A DNA stretch of 64,000 nucleotides from contig NZ_CAAHFH010000001.1 in NCBI RefSeq assembly GCF_900890705.1, positions 1,860,001 to 1,924,000 on the forward strand, in the 5' to 3' direction. Each line of letters begins with the position of its first letter. Positions within the stretch are counted from its first letter, which is position 1. The translations under genes were made by a program, and so were the position numbers. Shown here in pieces: positions 61,145-64,000 of the stretch. The notes beneath the pieces are model-generated. The model was given only the letters and a program-made list of their open reading frames with translations, ran no database searches and was not told the DNA's origin. Source of the DNA: Pontiella sulfatireligans. Lineage in GTDB: Bacteria > Verrucomicrobiota > Kiritimatiellia > Kiritimatiellales > Pontiellaceae.

Positions 61145-62082
61145 TGAGTCCATTCCTCCGAACCGGCGTGCGCAGCACCAACATGGCCGCATGGGTGCTG
61201 GCTGCATTGGCGGTTCCCGCCACCCTCTATAGCATTCTCTACCGCTCACCCTTCATTTTCCAGCTGATCGGCTACACCATGCTCGGCATGATCGCCGAAA
61301 CGCTTTTCACGCTCGTCGCAAAGCGGAAGCTGCGTCTCGCCTGCACCGGCTCCGGACTCTCGGCCGCATTGATTGCCGCCAGCGTGCCGCCCAGCATGCC
61401 GTTCCTGCCCATGCTGTTTGCCATCCTGATTGCGGTTTGGGTTGCAAAGCTTCCAATGTCTGGGTTGCCGCTTCGCTTCAACGCCGCCATGGCCGGTCGG
61501 CTCTTCCTGATGCTGGTCTATCCAAGCCACGTGGTCAATTGGGGCACGCCGACGGCCGACGTGATCTCCTGCGCAACACCCCAAGAGCTCTATTGCTGGG
61601 AAAGATTCCCGCTCGAATGGCCCCAGCTCCTGTTCGGCAGAATAAGAGGCATTTGGGAAGACCTGTTTCTACTCGTGCCCGGCAGCCCCGGCGAAACCTT
61701 CCCGCTTATCATCCTGTTGCTCGGCATACTGCTATGCTGGAAAGGCATTTCCAGCTGGCGCACACCGGTGGCCTTCCTGCTTTCCTTTTCCATCACCACG
61801 GCGCTGTGCGGCAACTCGCCGCTGTTCAACCTCTTTTCCGCCGCCACCCTCTTTAGCGCCGTCTTCATCGTCTCCGATCCCGTTTCAACCCCAATGAGCA
61901 AAAGCGGAAAGCTCGCCTGCGGCGTCATCATCGGCGTCAGCAACGCGTTGATCCGCAACTTCACCTTCTACACCGAAGCCATCGTCTACACCGTTCTGCT
62001 CGGCAACCTACTCTCCCCCCTGCTAGACCGCATCGCCTTTTCGACGCTAGGACGACGTCTTCAGAAGAGACAGGATGATTGA
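61135..62082 (+). CDS. rnfD: RnfD/NqrB-like membrane subunit
   Basis: A 315-residue protein with about nine helices. ATG 61135 has a GGAGGG site inside the rnfC end. Marks for RnfD/NqrB include RFNAAMAGRLFLMLVYPSH, PGSPGETFPLIILLLGI and FIVSDPVSTPMSKSGK; a flavin is normally bound covalently in this subunit. The rnfG, rnfC and rnfD-like genes form one tight unit without rnfA, B or E, which must lie elsewhere or be absent. The gene ends next to an AATGACAGGAT inverted repeat. Confidence 0.85.
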   Translation: MPLMSPFLRTGVRSTNMAAWVLAALAVPATLYSILYRSPFIFQLIGYTMLGMIAETLFTLVAKRKLRLACTGSGLSAALIAASVPPSMPFLPMLFAILIAVWVAKLPMSGLPLRFNAAMAGRLFLMLVYPSHVVNWGTPTADVISCATPQELYCWERFPLEWPQLLFGRIRGIWEDLFLLVPGSPGETFPLIILLLGILLCWKGISSWRTPVAFLLSFSITTALCGNSPLFNLFSAATLFSAVFIVSDPVSTPMSKSGKLACGVIIGVSNALIRNFTFYTEAIVYTVLLGNLLSPLLDRIAFSTLGRRLQKRQDD

Positions 62083-62127
62083 ATGACAGGATCATCACAT
62101 TTCAACGGAATAAATAATCCTGTCATT
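62082..62127. repeat. Inverted repeat AATGACAGGAT after rnfD
   Basis: AATGACAGGAT (62082-62092) and ATCCTGTCATT (62117-62127) are perfect 11-bp arms around a 24-base loop; another GATCCTGTC follows. The element overlaps the rnfD stop. GACAGGAT-type repeats are widespread in intergenic DNA. Confidence 0.55.
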
Positions 62128-62155
62128 AAGTGATCCTGTCCTCTAAAAACCTCCA

Positions 62156-62881
62156 ATGCAACAAGACTCTACCAACCGAAGCCTGGCCTACATGCTGGGG
62201 CGCAAAAGCGCGCCGATTTTTTTCAAGGCCAACTGGATCATGCAGTCGCTGGCAGGAACGGAGACGGAAAAGATCGAAGCGGAATTTCAGATGGGCTATC
62301 TGCTGGCGCAGGTTTATGAAGAGAAAGTGTCCGTCTTCGAAAACAATCGCCTAGCGGAAATTGCCGAAAAACTGCTCTCCAAACTGCGGAACAAAGAGCG
62401 GCAATACCGCTTCAGACTCGACCGGTCAGGCGAGCTCAACGCGCTGGCCATTCCCGGCGGCTTCATCTATATGTCCGAAAATCTGTTTGACCAGTGCGGC
62501 GAGGATGTCGATGCCGTTGCATTTGTTCTGGCACACGAGATCGCCCATGGAATCCACGGCGATGCCAACAAGCGTTTTTTGACCAAGACGGCGATCAACG
62601 GGTTGCTGCGTCTGCGTACACGCGGCGTAAGTCCGCCGGTGCAGCAGCTGCTCGCCCGCCTGGTGCAGCAGGGCTATTCGCGGGAGCAGGAATTCCGCGC
62701 AGACCGCTTTGCCGTTGCGCTAACCCAGGCGGCGGGTTTTGACCCGAGCGGCGGTTGCCGGCTGTTTTCCATGCTCGCCGAGCACTCCAACGAACCAGGT
62801 TTCACGGGCGCCTATTTTTCCTCGCACCCGGCCTTGGCCGACCGCACCGACCGGATTCATCGTCGGATGCAGGAACAATAG
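62156..62881 (+). CDS. M48-family metalloprotease, no signal peptide
   Basis: A 241-residue zinc protease. The active site is VLAHEIAHGIHGDANK (His127, Glu128, His131), and the third ligand is Glu in QEFRADRFAVALTQAAGFDP. NALAIPGGFIYMSENLFDQC precedes the HExxH, as in M48 proteases of the BepA/LoiP type. Unlike those it shows no signal peptide or membrane helix, so it may be cytoplasmic. TPR repeats are absent. No ribosome site is visible before ATG 62156, but the upstream frame is closed soon. Single gene. Confidence 0.85.
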   Translation: MQQDSTNRSLAYMLGRKSAPIFFKANWIMQSLAGTETEKIEAEFQMGYLLAQVYEEKVSVFENNRLAEIAEKLLSKLRNKERQYRFRLDRSGELNALAIPGGFIYMSENLFDQCGEDVDAVAFVLAHEIAHGIHGDANKRFLTKTAINGLLRLRTRGVSPPVQQLLARLVQQGYSREQEFRADRFAVALTQAAGFDPSGGCRLFSMLAEHSNEPGFTGAYFSSHPALADRTDRIHRRMQEQ

Positions 62882-62937
62882 CTTAATTTTTTACAGAAGG
62901 TCGCTAAACGCGCAAAGACAGGCTGCAAAAAACGCAC

Positions 62938-63264
62938 TTACTGTTTAATTTCAGCTTCGCTCACTTTGCGCTCTTCTGTTGATTCCTCTTCGCCAGCAGG
63001 GTCGGATTCAGGAGCAGGGTCGGCGGCAGGTTTGGGTTCGGCCACCGGCTCGGGCTGGGCCGCCTGTTTCTGAAAATCATCCTGCGCGCCGCGGATTTCG
63101 CGCTCGAGGTCTTCCTTGCCTTTCTTGAATTCGCCGAGGCTGCGACCGAGCGAGCGCGAAAGTTCCGGCAGTTTTTTCGATCCAAAAAGAAGCAGGATCA
63201 CAAACAAAACAATCAGAATTTCCGTACCGCCCTGCATGCCTGGGATAAAAGCTATTTCATTCAT
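62938..63264 (-). CDS. tatA: TatA/TatE family twin-arginine translocase subunit
   Basis: A 108-residue protein: a short N-terminal helix ([15 protein letters not shown]), the amphipathic helix [20 protein letters not shown], then a disordered Pro/Glu-rich tail. This is the TatA/B layout; FGSKKLPEL fits TatA. It forms the pore for folded Tat substrates, for example the RR-containing sulfatase at 33709-35301. The lipoprotein gene lies 9 bp upstream in the same direction. No tatC in the window. Confidence 0.9.
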   Translation of the reverse strand: MNEIAFIPGMQGGTEILIVLFVILLLFGSKKLPELSRSLGRSLGEFKKGKEDLEREIRGAQDDFQKQAAQPEPVAEPKPAADPAPESDPAGEEESTEERKVSEAEIKQ

Positions 63265-63273
63265 TTCAAACTC

Positions 63274-63723
63274 CTAGTTGCCGGCCAGTGGCGCGGGGGT
63301 GTAGAGGATAAACACATGGGTCGGTCCCGTGCCTTGCACGCCCCGAATCTCCACGCTTTCCAAATTTTTCGAGGCCATCAGACGGAAGGACTGCTTGCCG
63401 ATCTCGGCCTTGTCGGTGGTCCATTCCATGGTGGCCAGCATGTCGTTGTAGCTCCCACGCACCGTGCTGAGCGGGAACGGCGCCTGCAAATGCCCTCCCA
63501 CCAAGGTGGTTTCGGGAATGCGTCCGTGCTGGCTGAGTTCATAGTCCTCCAGCAGGAGGTAGTCAGGGAAGAGCAGCACTTCCGGGCGAATGCCGGCTTC
63601 AAGGTAGGCGAGCGACTTCGAGTCGTCCACCACCGGGCCGTCGGGTTCGGTTGAATACGTCGTGCAACCGGCAAACAACAGAAGAGCCAGACCGATCGCT
63701 GCATGGTTCAAGCAGCAGCGCAT
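63274..63723 (-). CDS. Hypothetical lipoprotein
   Basis: A 149-residue protein with a lipoprotein signal (IGLALLLFAGC, Cys20). The mature part alternates strands (RPEVLLFPDYLLLEDYELSQ, LESVEIRGVQGTGPTHVFIL) and is not a family I recognise. It starts directly after the gene at 63723 and ends 9 bp before tatA, so the three form an operon. Confidence 0.7.
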   Translation of the reverse strand: MRCCLNHAAIGLALLLFAGCTTYSTEPDGPVVDDSKSLAYLEAGIRPEVLLFPDYLLLEDYELSQHGRIPETTLVGGHLQAPFPLSTVRGSYNDMLATMEWTTDKAEIGKQSFRLMASKNLESVEIRGVQGTGPTHVFILYTPAPLAGN

Positions 63724-63995
63724 TAGAGCCGCTCCTTGATCCGCTCATAGGGGTTTTCGCTCGACTCCAGCAACCGTATCAGCTCCCCGGCCATTTCGAC
63801 GAGGGGTTCCGCGGCATCCGCCATGTAGCGGGTCATCCAATCGTAATCCGCGATGCCGTCCTGCATGCGTCTCATCCGGGAAAGCATCGAAGTCCGAATG
63901 TAGTTGTCCAGCGTCTCGACTTTGCTGGTTGATTTTTTCCCGTAGTCGCGCTTGATTTCCGCCAGCTCCTGCTTGGACAAATCCATGTCGCCCAC
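63723..63995 (-). CDS. Hypothetical helical protein, possibly continuing past the right edge
   Basis: At least 90 residues of mostly helical, charged sequence (LSKQELAEIKRDYGKK, MAGELIRLLESSENPYERIK). The stop touches the start of the lipoprotein gene, so they are co-transcribed. Starts at GTG 63995 or ATG 63986 are possible, but the frame stays open to the end of the window, so it may be the C-terminus of a longer protein. No family recognised. Confidence 0.55.
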   Translation of the reverse strand: MGDMDLSKQELAEIKRDYGKKSTSKVETLDNYIRTSMLSRMRRMQDGIADYDWMTRYMADAAEPLVEMAGELIRLLESSENPYERIKERL

Positions 63996-64000
63996 AGCGG

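Overview
The window looks like chromosomal DNA of a marine-type, polysaccharide-degrading bacterium of the PVC group, most probably Kiritimatiellota (Pontiella/Tichowtungia-like). This is inference from gene content: five Cys-type sulfatases, three GH10 enzymes plus a GH10 remnant, an ECF sigma factor paired with a Ser/Thr kinase, large secreted multidomain proteins with Ig-like and LamG-like modules, and no SusC/SusD pair. No phylogenetic marker was tested.

Layout. 1-319 is the start of a secreted protein on the minus strand that runs off the left edge. 575-3276 is an ECF sigma factor followed 5 bp later by a membrane-anchored Ser/Thr kinase. A decayed GntR DNA-binding domain (3248-3481, minus) lies against the kinase 3' end. 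3531-6443 (minus) is a mutarotase-like secreted protein with a GH10 enzyme, head-to-head with a hicBA toxin-antitoxin pair (6458-6903). 7044-16361 (minus) is a three-gene operon: a 1726-residue GH10-sulfatase fusion followed by two sulfatases. 16735-19277 (minus) holds a PAS-SpoIIE phosphatase and a GntR regulator with a LacI-like effector domain. 19457-24105 (minus) holds a 5'-deleted paralogue of the fusion protein and a large secreted modular protein. 24452-27448 (plus) encodes a polysaccharide deacetylase, a GH16 enzyme and a sulfatase. 27518-46002 (minus) is one long, tightly spaced ten-gene unit: cellobiose phosphorylase (GH94), GPH transporter, a second GH94, GH10, GH51-like arabinofuranosidase, Tat-exported lipoprotein sulfatase, CE2-like esterase, a second GH51-like enzyme, GH1 beta-glucosidase and a second GPH transporter.

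From 46472 to the right edge the genes are mostly housekeeping: a NYN/PIN-like protein, a HAD phosphatase, SrkA-like kinase and CpXC protein in one overlapping operon; a 29-residue COX24-like protein; HisG; tRNA-Arg(TCG); DUF4186; PcnB; a LOG-like protein with DUF1294; Pgk; a hypothetical protein; a beta-helix protein; a Na/Ca-exchanger-like protein; GAPDH; RnfG/C/D-like subunits; an M48 protease; TatA; and a lipoprotein. Gaps in this part carry several families of nested palindromic repeats.

How it fits together (inference). Secreted GH10, GH51-like, GH16, esterase and sulfatase activities would cut, de-esterify and desulfate a decorated, xylan-like polysaccharide outside the cytoplasm. The two GPH symporters would import oligosaccharides. 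Cytoplasmic GH1 and GH94 enzymes would hydrolyse or phosphorolyse them, the latter saving ATP. Three carbohydrate transcription units share a promoter signature, GTTGACA-N13-GATATAT, and the GntR protein at 18069-19277 is the obvious local regulator candidate. The GH10-sulfatase fusion, a recurring uncharacterised GDVVV/SNK domain and a shared C-terminal domain on four secreted proteins are the most novel-looking items.
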